Positions 1-11,370 are shown, counted from the stretch's first letter. The stretch: 64,000 nucleotides of DNA from Vespula vulgaris (GCF_905475345.1 NC_066596.1:5209001-5273000); one strand, 5' to 3'. The notes: generated from the sequence alone by a model not told the origin. A program made the numbers and translations.

Positions 1-466
1 ACAGCCAATAATATAAATTCACAATCGACGTATTATTATATTACTAATTCATCAAACTATAATTCATATAATATTTACACTTCTTTGACGGTTTGATAAG
101 AAGTGCGTTTTTAAATAGAACAACGACATGTTTGGTCAGCATAAAATAATCGATTGAATGGTCTAGGCATTAGCCGTAACGATCGTAAGTGCAACACAGT
201 GCTTTATAAGAATCGTAGAGTTTGAGGTGGTCTCGTACGACGTTTCGATTTCTGCGCCGTGCAAGAAAGTATGAGAAATTGAAAGATTTGAGATAGGCGA
301 GGTCGATGTAGGTCTTTTAAAGAGAGAAAGAGAGAAAGAAAGAGAGAGAGACGTGTACGGGCTCAGCACAGAGTCGCGTGAAACCGAGTGACTTATACCC
401 TCGTCCTTACTACACGAGAATACACTTATGCGCCAAGGCATTCATTTTCCGCTATCGTGAGCTATA

Positions 467-490
467 CTCTCTCTCTCTCTCTCTTTTTCT

Positions 491-521
<31 letters not shown>

Positions 522-527
522 CCTTTC
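467..527. repeat. (CT)n microsatellite, imperfect
   Basis: Near-continuous CT dinucleotides broken by a short T-rich insertion and one G. No coding meaning. Confidence 0.9.
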
Positions 528-1310
528 ACTTGGCCGAGCTAGCAGGGAGATTGAAAAATTCTAGATAAGATGTTAAACTATCGTACCGGCTTACTACAAT
601 TGAACTTCCTTTCGAGTGTCTCTTCAACACTTCCGTTTTTTTTGCACGTGTTCGCAAATATGAAAATAATGAATCCAAACGTGATCCTATTTGATTTGTC
701 CTATACGAGATAGAATCTTTTCCCTGGAAGGAGCCCCTTTTTTTCCAATAAATTGAAAATTGGCTCGTAGAGATGATTTAAATTCTTCAAATAATATATG
801 TACATATGTACGTACATATATATACTATAGAAGTATACTATAGAAGACGGCCGTTAATATAAAGAATCGTCCCTATCTACTGGCACCCTTCGTAGATCGA
901 GGAAAAAATATGTTCTACCATCGGTGACTTATATTCGTGAATTATTGTTCGGTATGGATTCTATAAACGAGTTTCTCCAGTCGCAAAAGCAGTTTCGTTT
1001 CATGATGTACACTCGCTGTAAAATCCGAAACTCATCGTATTTGCCGAAATTAATCGCGGCCGGACTCTCACTGTTGCCAGTTGAAATGCACGAAGTTACG
1101 AATTCCTTCCACTCGTTCCCCACCCTCATCCCTCTCCGCTCCCTCTCCCCCTCTTCCAATCCCAACTAGCTCACTTCGGTCCGTGCATATTTCGAATGAC
1201 AACGCGAAATTATTTACCGCGCGTTTGCACACGAGTCTCGTATTAATGTCTTTCATCTACGTACCTTCGATGTACATATCTATGTCTGTGGATATATGTA
1301 TTTATACATA

Positions 1311-1367
1311 CATATATATATATATATATATATGCACACACAGACATACATATATATATATATATAA
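1311..1367. repeat. (TA)n / (CA)n compound microsatellite
   Basis: Two runs of alternating T and A (about 1311-1333 and 1350-1367) flank a short CACACA/CATACA segment. The overlapping open frame that reads Tyr-Ile-Tyr-Ile is just a translation of this array. Confidence 0.9.
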
Positions 1368-1647
1368 ACCTTTTATAAAACTATACTTCGTCGTACACGT
1401 GGAACGTCGACGTTGGCGCACGTGCGTGCTAATTATACGCTTAATTACGAAATGATTACCTGTAAAATGCCTTCTAATTAACGATCATGCACGGCGCAAC
1501 GCTCTTTCATTAGAGAGAGCTACCCTTGTATACGAATCAAGCGTGGAATAAATTATAAATATGATTTATAATCGCTCCCGGTGAAACACCCGCGGCATGT
1601 ATTCGAAAATTGTTACCGTCGATGCATCTCCCTCTTTCTCTTTTTTA

Positions 1648-1648
1648 T

Positions 1649-1694
<46 letters not shown>
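1648..1694. repeat. (CT)n microsatellite
   Basis: About 45 bp of almost pure CT dinucleotides. Two overlapping frames that read Ser-Leu-Ser-Leu across it are artefacts of the repeat. Confidence 0.92.
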
Positions 1695-1696
<2 letters not shown>

Positions 1697-4047
1697 CTTC
1701 AAAATAGTCGTTTCAACCAGTATCTTAAAAATAGGAGGTTTAACGTTAATGTCATACAACGTCTAGCACAGATATATAATTTTCTGAATCCGTGCTAACG
1801 CGCTTGAGAACTTGCCCGGGGAGTTAGCATGATTCATAAAAGGTTCTACTGAGAACTAAACGGAAATACTTTCTTTTCGTGTTGTTGTGTCGTTAATGCA
1901 CGGTATCGTAGGTGGAAGCCCGTTTATGAACGATCATACGGTATAATGTGGTAACCGTTGTACTTTTCAATGGAGGTAGACAGAAATATGTGTAAAGAAA
2001 AAAGAAAAAGGAAAAAAGAACATTTAAAATTTCCATTTGTTCGTAATACGCAGTAGTTCCTATCACGAACTCCATACTCGGACAAGAAAGAACACAATGC
2101 GGGGGTTGGCAACTGAAGCTAAAGCTCGTCTCGGCTAGCGCCGTTTCGAGTGGATGAAAAGGTGTGCATGAAAATGTTTTGAAGTATAATGGTGGTGCTT
2201 GACCGAAATAGCAAGCCGCGGAGTCGAGAAAGTGTTTTCAAAGGCTGTGATACTTGCAACGTGACTACTGTATTCGCGTTCGTATCCTCTGTCGGAGATA
2301 GGCATAGAAGTGGTAATGGTACCTTTGAGGAGTAGAAAAGAATACACTGAGAAAAAGATAGAGAATGCTTTCTCAAGAGTTTCATACGTTTTTTAGGATT
2401 TCGATTCATCGACACTGACATGAGATCTTTTTTCTTCTTTTTCTTTTCTTTCTTTTCTTTCTTCTTCTCTTTTTCTTTTTCTTTTTTTTTTTTTTTAACA
2501 ACAACGTCTCATTCCTTCAGATGAATTCTTAAAGTGTGTTGGTGTATGTGCCCCTGTTGCTTTGGCATGGTATTAGTAAAAAAGAAATACTCTTTTGAAG
2601 TACTAATTAGAAAGTAAATTTATGATAAAGTCTATTGTATCAAACATCTTCAGATGAATTAAATTTGATTTGAACGAAACATTGCAAAGGAAGTAATGAG
2701 GTAAATTTATAAGTACTACAGCATTAATCGTAAAAGTAATCATAAGATTTTCTATTGAATTGGATAGACCTGATTGGAATCGAAGGTTAAAGGTCCAATT
2801 CAGTATAATGAAATGTTATATTCAAACCAGGTCAAGATAGAGCGAATTATAACGGAACAAAACATCAAATCATTTCAACATTGCAATCAAGGATCACAAA
2901 GGATTAAGGAACAATTGTAAGGTGTGCATTCAACTCTATTTGAGTTTTCAATAATCCTATTTACAGGCTAATTTTCAGTGAAATTGAAATATGTATCGAC
3001 AGAAATAGAAGGATTTCGAATAGGAATGACGATTCCGGTTTTAATCATGAATTCGCTAATCTCTTTCACCAAACTCAATCTTACGAGATCCTTATGTTTT
3101 CTCCATATTTCTGGTGAACCTCTCATCCGGAGTAGAAACTCAAAATGTACTTTATACGGTTTGAAAATCCACTTTTATCCATGTAAGAGCTAGTGCCATG
3201 CTAAGCTTAAAGAGAGACTTACTGTCAATTTAACTTTTGAGATTGACTCGCTACGAAATTTAATTTTCTTCGAAAGTTAAACCTTTGCGAGATCAACAAC
3301 ACGAACTCGAGTTGCCGTGATAAGGGGAATCTTTTTTTTAATGTAATCGCAAGATGCACAACACAAACGAATGCAACCTTAAAGATATCAGAGGCTTTTA
3401 AAATTTAAAATTTCTTCTTTTTTTCTTCAATGTAACGCTCGAAAGTAAAGTAAATCTGTTTTATCTGACGACGTCTTTTCAAATACCTACTTCTTTTTTT
3501 CTAATCCATCGATATTACCAATTGGTTTCTATGGGATTCCTAAATGAACATGAACATCCTTTGAGCACAATTCCATTATCATACTCGAGCAGTTACTCAC
3601 TTCGACGATAGAGACATAATCGAGCCAATAATATCGTCCTCGTTGAAGTACAAATCACTTTCACCAAGAAGATCGAATAACAGGAACCAATATCCATGCT
3701 CATGCGTTCTGTATCAATATAACCCAGTTCAGAACGATCGAAAAAAGTAATAACAGAGGTAACACACAGAGATAACACAGAAGTATCCAAAAAACGATAA
3801 ATGTTTTCAACACGCATTCGTAGAAGAAAATAAAGAAGGAGAAGGGTTGCATTGGAGATATCTACCGAGCATTATTGAAAATCCGTATGCGTCTGAGTAA
3901 GGTGGTGATAGCAGTTTGGGATGAGGAAGTTTCTTTGGAGGAGGGAAGAAGGAAGCCAAAGATACTTTGGTTCCCTTTTAGGTATTCGTGCATAAACGGC
4001 ACCATGCCTGCAGCAATGTGGCAGTGCCTTCAATACTAAAGACACCA

Positions 4048-4048
4048 A

Positions 4049-4085
<37 letters not shown>
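4048..4085. repeat. (GA)n microsatellite
   Basis: About 36 bp of AG dinucleotides with a single C interruption near the left end. Confidence 0.92.
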
Positions 4086-4088
<3 letters not shown>

Positions 4089-4089
4089 C

Positions 4090-4440
4090 AGCAAGCGAGC
4101 GCTCGTCTAGTTCGAGTCTGTGTTGGCAGAGTACGAAGAGACAAAGACCGGCAGCTTTAGAGAAACCACCTTCGTCTAACGGCCTTGGATAGAGAACACC
4201 CTAAGATTCCGGATATGCAACTTCGATGGGATAGTTTGCCGATGGAATTTCCTCGTGAATGCTCTGGCACGTCGCCCGTCTTTCGACTATCATCGACGCT
4301 GCGCGTAATCCCGTGGGAAAGATGGCTGCTTTCAGAAATAAGGGATGCTTCATAACTGTCGGATGAGTGCTTGCTTGACCATACCACAGGGGAATTTTGA
4401 AATTGCCGCGGTCATGGGCAAACGCTTCTCGTATCTTTCA
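4090..4440. other. GC-richer island of unknown role
   Basis: This block is visibly richer in G+C and CpG than its flanks and sits between two GA arrays. Open frames exist on both strands: a plus frame from the ATG at 4214 of about 46 codons and a longer minus frame. Neither resembles a known family, and stops are scarce here simply because A+T is lower. It could be a conserved regulatory block or an untranslated exon; nothing in the sequence decides. Confidence 0.3.
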
Positions 4441-7289
4441 ATTTTGAGAGAGAGAGAGAGAGAGAGAATGAATGTCCAGACTCTCTAAGGAACTATCGTC
4501 AGATTAACAGAAAGTGAAAATCGCATAGAAAAAATTATAGATAAATTGGTAATCCGATGATTTAATTATAGAGGATAGAGTAAGTTTGATATTTTCAAGT
4601 TGAACATACGGCTGGTGTAAATGAATTAGTGTTTCTTCCGGATACTTTGAACAGCAATTCAGTAAATAGAAGGAATAGTGGCAAGACACGTATTCGTTTG
4701 GCCCGGTACGACGTATGTATTCTCTCTCTCTCTCTCTCTTTCTCTTTTTCTCTAAAGCGATATGAAACTTTTAGAGATGAAGACATTTTGTCAGAAGGAA
4801 TAACATAAAGCTGAAGTAATGTCTCGCGAGACGACACTCGATAGGACAATTTTTATAGGCAGAATCAAGTTCTGATGTGAAATTGATTACACCATAAAGT
4901 TTGGAACAAAAGTTTGAGAAGTTCTATGACGTCGCATTCGCTCGAAGTACGACCAAAGTTCAATACGGTTTTTTATTTATTTTTTTTCTTTCTTTCTTTC
5001 TTTCTTTCCTTTTTTTTTTATTGTAACTCGTTATCCAAAAATTTCTTTAATGGCATCGGAAGATTCGTTTACTTCTTTTTTTTTGTGGAACGGTGAACAA
5101 AAGAGAAAAAAACAATCCTTTGATTTAAAATTCTATTGAACAATCGGAAATATGATGTAACAGATTGGAAAAACAAAAATTTTATTCCGATTGTTCTGAA
5201 ACTTTTGACAAGCATTTATTTATTTTGATTACTACTCGACTTGTCCTAACAAGGAACGTTGATTTCTTTTAGAATAAGCGTTCTTCTCGTTTAGTTCTGA
5301 ACGATGTTATTCAAGTAGCCTTAAAAAAGATTACTCTTAACAATGGAGAACAAGGAGGAGGATCAAGCGCGATTATTAATTCCAGTACACCGAAGATAAA
5401 GACCGACATGAGTAAGAAAGAAAAGAAGGGTAGAAAAATTTGAATGGAAAATCTATAAATTACAATGTATTATCATGGAATTAATATCCAGATCGGGGTT
5501 TCTTAATAATAAATAATATTTAAAAACTAATTTATTTAATTCATTGTCTGTTCATAAATTTTCTACATTTTTCTTTAATAACATTCTGTTTTTAAAGAGA
5601 AATGAACGAGAAAGAAAGAGAGAGAGAGAGAGAATAAAATTAAATGGAAAAGTATTGAGTTGGAAAATAAGAAATTCGTATTCCACGTAGCAAAGACATC
5701 TTCAAGAAATTTGGGAAGGACTGTTTTCTCGAGAAGAAAAATTTTCAAGAGACGATAAGAGGACAGAAATCGATTCCCGTTGCGTAAACGCAAAAGAATA
5801 TCAGGTCTACGACCTTTTCTCTTTCTGCTCGTTTTAAATTCATTTCGTTGCGCGGAACGAAAAATTACACGGATACTATGCTTCGTTTTGGACTTTATCG
5901 GCTTTAATGTCACCGTACGGGCCAATATTAAACTCGATATAAACGGCTGGTCGCGCCCAATTTGGTAGGAAAAGCGTAACTGGGGAGTAAAAAATGTGTG
6001 ACTCTGCTCGAACAGAGAGAGGGAGGGAGAGAGAAAGAGAGGGAGAGAGAAAAAGAGGGAGAGAGAAAGAGAGAGAGGGAAGGAGGAAAGAGAAAGACAT
6101 ACTATTCTGGTGTATATGTATATGAGTCTCGCTAGTGCAAAAGTATCTCTATGGGATACGTTTTATTTTACACGACGGACATGCCGTATCAGCGTGTGGA
6201 AAGTAGAGCATACTGCTTTAACGTGCGACAGAGAAAGAGAGAGTCCATAGGGTAACTATTTTCTCGCCCTTGCGAAGCCACCGTCGAGTTTTTTGTAGGG
6301 TGATTCTAACTGGGGAGGAGAGACAAGCAAATATTTTAGAACGGCTGATAACTGCTATCGCGCGTGAAAACGTTTCTCTCTTTGTCTTTTTTTCATTTTT
6401 TTTTTTTTGTTTCTTCATAGAAGAGAAACGTATGTACAACTTGATGAATAGAATAACGAGAGAGACAAAGACAGGGAAAGAGAACTACAAGCAGGAGATA
6501 AATTTTGGAACAGCCTTCATTCTTGAAAATCACGAAGTAAGCTAGTTCTTCACAAAGTAGGATCACGTACTTGTCATTAAATTAAGCCGAATGGTCCATT
6601 TCTACAAACAAATCCGAATACTAAGATAGGTGAAGAAGAAAGAAAGAGAAAGAGAGAGAAAGAGAATATATGTATGCGTATGTGTTGATACAAGCAAGGC
6701 CGATTGCCTCTTTTCTTTAGACCAGCTCTTCAGAATTTCTCGATAGAAGAAAAATCGAAGGTATGCCTCTATCTCTTTCTTTCTTGCTTTTTTGCTCTCA
6801 TTGAATCGATGTACGGTTCTGATCCTTTTCGTTTGCTCCTAACTTTCGATTCGATATAACCCTTTTTCAACTAGAAATCCTCTATTTCTTTCACGTGTAG
6901 GAGATATCTTTCGATTGAAAGGATTTCTTAAAAACTTTACTTTGTCTATCGATCAAAGATATAGTATTTTCCTTAACAAGTTTGTAACGATTACGTAAAA
7001 TCTTCGAAGAAAACGTACGAGATACGTACGTATCTACCCCTTGTGTAGCAAATGAAACGTGACATTAAGCTTCGATCGATTCTACCATCTTCAAGTAAAC
7101 TATTCGGATGCATTAAGAATTGATAATTGAAATTCCAAGAGGAAGTTCAACTGGAAAAATGTTAAAAGCATTGAAATCGATGGGACTTACCTGTTTTGAA
7201 CCCTTTTATATCGCGTTCTACATCTGTAAAGATCTCGAAGCAAAGAACGCTGAAAGTTTCAAGCTGCTTGCATTCGCTTGAGTTATCGT
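4441..7289. other. AT-rich non-coding spacer with short GA/CT arrays
   Basis: No gene is visible. The block holds small GA or CT arrays (about 4446-4467, 4720-4752 and 5606-5631), a TTTC/T tract near 4979-5020, and a long GA-rich region near 6011-6095. The minus strand carries a consensus splice donor CAG|GTAAGT (exon side 7191, intron from 7190), but the preceding sequence shows no convincing coding exon, so it is not called as a gene. Confidence 0.55.
6011..6095. repeat. (GA)n / (GGGA)n imperfect microsatellite
   Basis: About 85 bp of pure purine on the plus strand, alternating GAGA with GGGA and AAAGA variants. The minus frame reading Ser-Leu-Ser-Leu across it is repeat-derived. Confidence 0.9.
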
Positions 7290-7437
7290 TCTCTTACTCT
7301 CTCTATCTCTCTCCACCTTTCTCTCTCTCTGTCTCTTTTTCTCTCACTCTATCTCTATCTCTATCTCTATCTCTATCTTTATCTCTCTTTGTCTCTCTTT
7401 CCCTCTCTCTTTCTCTTTTTCTCTATCTCTCTTTCTG
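7290..7437. repeat. CT-rich compound microsatellite with TCTCTA hexamers
   Basis: A long pyrimidine tract on the plus strand. The centre (about 7347-7385) is a clear CTCTAT hexamer array, flanked by CT and CTTT variants. Two overlapping plus frames rich in Ser/Leu/Tyr are translations of it. Confidence 0.92.
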
Positions 7438-7593
7438 CCTTTTTGCGGACAGTAAAGCGAGGTCGTGGGTCAACAAAGTAAATTTACGCCGATGAGAAAA
7501 TTCCACGCGTATTTGCTTGGCCGGTAGAACGGAATGAAATTTTCGTAAACTCGTTCTAGGATAAAATCGAATTTGTTATTGCCTAAGCGCGAA

Positions 7594-7598
7594 CTACA

Positions 7599-7659
<61 letters not shown>

Positions 7660-7660
7660 T

Positions 7661-7693
<33 letters not shown>

Positions 7694-7784
7694 AATTACT
7701 ATTACTATTACTACTACTATTACTATAACTACTACTACTATTACAATTACTATTACTACTACTATTACTACAACTGCAACTATT

Positions 7785-7851
<67 letters not shown>

Positions 7852-7861
7852 TCACTACTAT

Positions 7862-7893
<32 letters not shown>

Positions 7894-7979
7894 TTACTAT
7901 TACTACTAGTGCTACTACTATTACTATTAAAACTACTACTGCTATTAGGACTATTATTACTACTATTACTATTACTATA
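7594..7979. repeat. Long imperfect (TAC)n trinucleotide array
   Basis: About 385 bp built almost wholly from TAC/ACT triplets on the plus strand, with interspersed TAT, CAA and occasional TGC or ACC variants. Several pure blocks (about 7594-7659, 7797-7850 and 7863-7892) are separated by mutated segments. On the minus strand it translates as an uninterrupted Val/Ile run because the triplet is GTA; this is an open frame only because the unit lacks stops in that frame. It is the longest single trinucleotide array in the window. Confidence 0.95.
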
Positions 7980-8117
7980 AATTTATCAGCGTACAAAGTT
8001 GTTAGATATTCATTGTATATGTCAATCGCTCACAACCACATTTCCACTCAAGAAAATGTCGAAGAAGCGCAAATAAAAAATAGAAGAAAGAAAGAAAGAA
8101 AGGAAAAGGGAAATGAA

Positions 8118-8172
8118 CTGACGAACGAACGAACGAACGAACGAACGAATGAACGAACCAACGAATGAAACG
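8118..8172. repeat. (CGAA)n tetranucleotide array
   Basis: Seven or so CGAA units in a row, followed by degenerate CGAA/TGAA/CCAA units. The overlapping minus frame reads a Val-Arg-Ser-Phe repeat because of it. Confidence 0.9.
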
Positions 8173-8179
8173 AACACAA

Positions 8180-9025
8180 GCAAACTTTTTTAATCCCGCC
8201 AAGTATATTCAGAATAAATCGATGAATCGAACGTTTCAAAACCGAAGCTGTTGCAATACTGTCGTAAAAAACAATAAACTTCCTGCGCAAATTTTCTGTC
8301 GGAGAAGTTAGGGGGAGGGAGGATCGGTGGAAACATCGAAACTTTGAAGTTAAATTTCACCGCTTCGATTGGAGCTCTAATCATCAGAAAAAATATATAT
8401 ATATATAAAGAGAGAAAGATATTACATTACTCTAATTTCGAATTACTTTTCGATACTCGAAATGTTCAAACGATATGCAAATTTTAATGCAACGGCTTTA
8501 AGAGGACATTTTAGGAATCAATAAAATTTGCAAATCGTTTTTTTCTTTTTTCTTTCTTTCTTTTTTTCTTCTTTTAATCCACGTGGATGCCATTTGCGTT
8601 AGTCTTTATTCACCACTTCCCGCGGGAGATAGAGAGATAGAATGTCTGGCTATTAAGCAAGATATCGATTCGCGGTTTGCCGAATTAAACGACTGTATAC
8701 CTACGACGATTTTGGCATATTAGTCCGGGGCATTGACCGAAGCTCGGAGCCATCAACGAAACCTGATCGGTTTCTCTCTCTCTCTCTTTCTCTCGTAGTC
8801 TCAATAGTCGATAATAATTTGAACGTGCTAACGAAGTTTTCTATGATATCTCAACAAAGCTCATTCCGCACAGCATTTTCTGAATACAAAAATAATCGCT
8901 AACGATTGTTTACTCAGCGATAATAGTTAATAAAATCGACCACTTCCGAGATTCGATTGGAAGTTATCGAATCGCGAGGATATTGCAAGAGATTTTCTAA
9001 AATAATGAAGAATTAATTAAAACAC
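8180..9025. other. Non-coding spacer
   Basis: No gene seen. Mostly AT-rich sequence with a short TA run near 8394-8407, a TTTC tract near 8541-8572 and a CT array near 8774-8794. Confidence 0.55.
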
Positions 9026-9100
9026 GGAGAGAGAAAAATGGAAAGAGAAAAAGAGAGAGGAAAAAGAGAGAGAGAGAAAAAGAGAGAGAGAGAGAGAAAA
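9026..9100. repeat. (GA)n-rich tract preceding duplication copy 1
   Basis: Purine-only tract of GA with A insertions, directly left of the first copy of the 541-bp-period duplication. Similar GA tracts lie between the copies and after the second copy, so every copy is bounded by GA DNA. Confidence 0.9.
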
Positions 9101-9250
9101 ACATTGAGAAAATTTCATTCTTCTTTTATTTATATTAATATAATAGTACACAATGATATTGTTTTGATCTTACACCGACCTGTTTTTGTTTTGGTAATAA
9201 GGTAAGACACGCTCGATCTTTGTCTTCGTTATCTGTTTTCAAGGATGAAA

Positions 9251-9286
9251 AATATATGCGTCATTCGTGTCGGGACGTCCTCAGTC
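9251..9286 (+). promoter_or_regulatory. Candidate TATA + initiator core promoter, copy 1
   Basis: A TATATG-type TATA element starts at 9253. The initiator TCAGTC lies at 9281-9286, its A (9283) exactly 30 bp from the first T of the TATA element. TCAGTY is the established arthropod initiator consensus and -31/-30 is the standard TATA position. The element at +28 (AGAAGA) only partly fits the downstream promoter element. If used, transcription from 9283 would give a 40-nt first exon ending at the GTAAGT donor at 9323. No transcript evidence is available. Confidence 0.4.
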
Positions 9287-9322
9287 TAGTACGAACCATC
9301 GTTTGGTGTAGAAGATATTTAT
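9283..9322 (+). other. Candidate 40-nt first exon, copy 1
   Basis: Runs from the initiator A to a strong donor AT|GTAAGTAC (intron from 9323). A matching acceptor, pyrimidine-rich with CTGTAG and ending at 9489, lies 167 bp downstream with a TACTAAT-like branch sequence before it. The next segment (from 9490) carries an ATG at 9517 that reads Met-Lys-Ile-Leu-Ser then a stop, unless a weak GTAATT donor at 9531 is used. A first intron near the start codon is common in insect genes for secreted or cuticle proteins, but no protein can be assigned. Confidence 0.22.
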
Positions 9323-9542
9323 GTAAGTACTGCTTATATGTAATATAATTTCGTATTTTATTTTTTATGTCTTAAAATTAATCGGATATTTTAATGAAAC
9401 CGATATACGAGATCAGAATATACGATTACTTTTAGCGTGCATACCTTAATTTTTAACAATTATTTATACTAATAATTTCTCTTCTGTAGCTCGTTTATCC
9501 TAACTAATTTCATAGGATGAAAATTCTATCGTAATTAAATGG

Positions 9543-9555
9543 ATAGAGAGAGATA

Positions 9556-9634
<79 letters not shown>

Positions 9635-9641
9635 AAAAGAA
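9543..9641. repeat. (GA)n microsatellite between the duplicated units
   Basis: About 98 bp of nearly pure GA, the longest clean GA array near the duplication. It separates copy 1 from copy 2 and may mark the recombination or slippage point that created them. Confidence 0.93.
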
Positions 9642-9791
9642 ACACTGAGAAACTTTCATTCTTCTTTTATTTATATTAATATAATAGTATACAACGTTAT
9701 TGTTTTGACCTTACACCGAACTGTTTTTATTTTGGTAATAAGGTAAGACACGCTCGATCTTTGTCTCCGTTATCTGTTCTCAAGGATGAAA

Positions 9792-9827
9792 AATATATGC
9801 GTCATTCGTGTCGGGACGTCCTCAGTC
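9792..9827 (+). promoter_or_regulatory. Candidate TATA + initiator core promoter, copy 2
   Basis: Identical in sequence and spacing to the copy 1 element: TATATG-type TATA from 9794, TCAGTC at 9822-9827, initiator A at 9824. The corresponding donor starts at 9864 and the acceptor ends at 10030, again a 167-nt intron. Confidence 0.4.
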
Positions 9828-9863
9828 TAGTACGAACTATCGTTTGATGTAGAAGATATTTAT
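9824..9863 (+). other. Candidate 40-nt first exon, copy 2
   Basis: The duplicate of the copy 1 exon, with the same AT|GTAAGTAC donor. The ATG in the following segment is at 10058, in the same short context (Met-Lys-Ile-Leu-Ser-stop). Two such units would act as alternative promoters or as the 5' ends of two small paralogous genes. Confidence 0.2.
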
Positions 9864-10082
9864 GTAAGTACTACGTAAACGTAATATAATTTCGTATTTT
9901 ATTCTCTACATCTTAAAATTAATCGGAAATTTTAATGAAACCGATATACGAGATCAGAATATACCATTACTTTTAGCGTGCGTACCTTAATCTTTAATAA
10001 TTATTTATACTAACAATTTCTCTTCTGTAGCTCGTTCATCCTAACTAATTTCATAGGATGAAAATTCTATCGTAATTAAATG

Positions 10083-10085
10083 GAT

Positions 10086-10129
<44 letters not shown>

Positions 10130-10130
10130 G
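10083..10130. repeat. (GA)n microsatellite after copy 2
   Basis: GA array with a C and a GG interruption, bounding the second copy on its right. Confidence 0.9.
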
Positions 10131-10550
10131 GTTGTTTCTTGTAGGAAACACGCTAAGTGTTTTTCGAAACTCGGTTTGTGTCTCGTAACGTTCAAGTAGT
10201 TATCGTGAATAGGTATTACGATATGGAGAGTACTTAATACCAATTAACAATAGTTAACAGTAATGAGTTCGCGAGTTACTGCCGATGATGGCAGTAGCGA
10301 AGGAATCTTCACATTTCTGGCAAGGTCTAAAGTGTACCCTTCTCTCATCCCTTTTGACTAATTTCACGGTGTAACCATTCCGGGATGCACTCGTTCGTGA
10401 TTCGAAAAGTTTTCCTCGTCGAAAGTTTCGAGAATTTTCGGATGAGAGGAGAAAGATTTTCTCTTACGAAACAGAGAAAATTGGTAGAGCATTTTCTCGA
10501 AACAGAATTCTTTCTTTTTTCCTTCTATTTCATTTTTTTGCCGTCTTTCC
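10131..10550. other. Non-coding spacer right of the duplication
   Basis: Moderate G+C, no recognised gene. It includes a dyad-like segment around 10254-10300 (AGTTAACAGTAA and TTACTG motifs). An open frame from 10385 runs on into the TA array, which marks it as spurious. Confidence 0.5.
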
Positions 10551-10551
10551 T

Positions 10552-10553
<2 letters not shown>

Positions 10554-10601
<48 letters not shown>
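10554..10601. repeat. (TA)n microsatellite
   Basis: About 47 bp of uninterrupted TA. The frame reading Ile-Tyr repeats across it is an artefact. Confidence 0.95.
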
Positions 10602-10602
<1 letters not shown>

Positions 10603-11268
10603 CGTGGTTTTTAGCCAGGATATTCGTGCGAACTTAATACCACGTCCATCGTATCGGCTTAACGTTTCTCGCGTAGTAACAGCAAAGCTTTCTTATTCCT
10701 CGATTTCGTCTTTAACAGACGACGTAGGCAGCTTATTTCGTAGGACGACTTTAGTAATCCTCTAGATTTTACCACGCCAAAAGATGGAAGAACGCTCTCA
10801 CTGGTCCTTCGTTCGCGTCACTCAAGATAGAAGAAACAAGAAAGAAGCAACAAAAATCGATTACAAGATGGATAATATCCATGTTGCCGGGAACACGCTA
10901 TTTTTTTCTCCTCAAGGGCGATTTAATTATCGACAATTTTTTCTAAATTTTAAACGACAGCGTTTGTTTATTACATAGTTAATAATAATATTCTAACGAT
11001 ATTATAGGAACATATTTTGTATTATAGCACTAAATTATTCTCTGATATATTACTGAAGAATAAGAGAAATATATTCTCTATGAAATCAATATAAAAGAGA
11101 AACCGTACGGGTATTCCCTCATGATACCTCAGTACATCTTCAAACGATTGACAATTTTCTTTTCCCAAGGCGACCAAACCGAGTGCACTTGCTCTTCGGT
11201 ATTCTAGATTGATAGCTAGACCAAAGTAGATCCTGTGTTGCTGGCAGAAACAGATGGGACCCTGCACA

Positions 11269-11286
11269 AGGAGAAAGAGAAAGACA

Positions 11287-11334
<48 letters not shown>

Positions 11335-11370
11335 GAGAAGTAGAGAGGGAGAGGGACGGAGAATAAGAGA
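11269..11370. repeat. (GA)n-rich microsatellite
   Basis: Purine tract with a clean GA core at about 11297-11331, followed by degenerate GGTAGAGA and GAGGGA units. Confidence 0.92.

Larger units (their letters stand above)
1..4040. other. AT-rich non-coding spacer
   Basis: I see no gene here. The open frames on both strands are short, mixed in composition and interrupted, and none resembles a known family. The stretch holds CT arrays near 467 and 1648, a TA block near 1311, a T-rich tract at about 2430-2498, and otherwise unstructured AT-rich sequence. A splice-acceptor-like site ends at 2520, where a pyrimidine tract is followed by CAG, but the sequence after it meets stops within a few codons in the ATG frame. 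Intron or intergenic DNA fits equally well. Confidence 0.6.
9101..9555 (+). repeat. Tandem duplication, copy 1
   Basis: First of two copies of a roughly 455-bp unit; the second begins 541 bp further on, with a GA array between. By direct reading the copies differ at about 28 positions and show no clear indel, so identity is about 94%. Differences are uneven: a 55-bp stretch from just upstream of the TATA-like element to just downstream of the initiator is identical, while the segment around 9330-9375 has most of the changes. The unit contains a promoter-like pair, a splice donor and a splice acceptor, all kept in both copies. Duplication by slippage or unequal exchange between flanking GA arrays is a reasonable inference. 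Confidence 0.93.
9642..10096 (+). repeat. Tandem duplication, copy 2
   Basis: Second copy of the unit, offset by 541 bp throughout. The promoter-like TATA/initiator block, the GTAAGT donor and the acceptor are all unchanged or nearly so. One change (G to A at 9847) makes a stop in the only frame that was open across copy 1, arguing that the conserved block is not itself protein-coding in that frame. Confidence 0.93.

Noticed and set aside
7583..7996. 137-codon Val/Ile-only open frame on the minus strand
   Set aside because: It is the translation of the TAC array; the triplet simply contains no stop in that frame.
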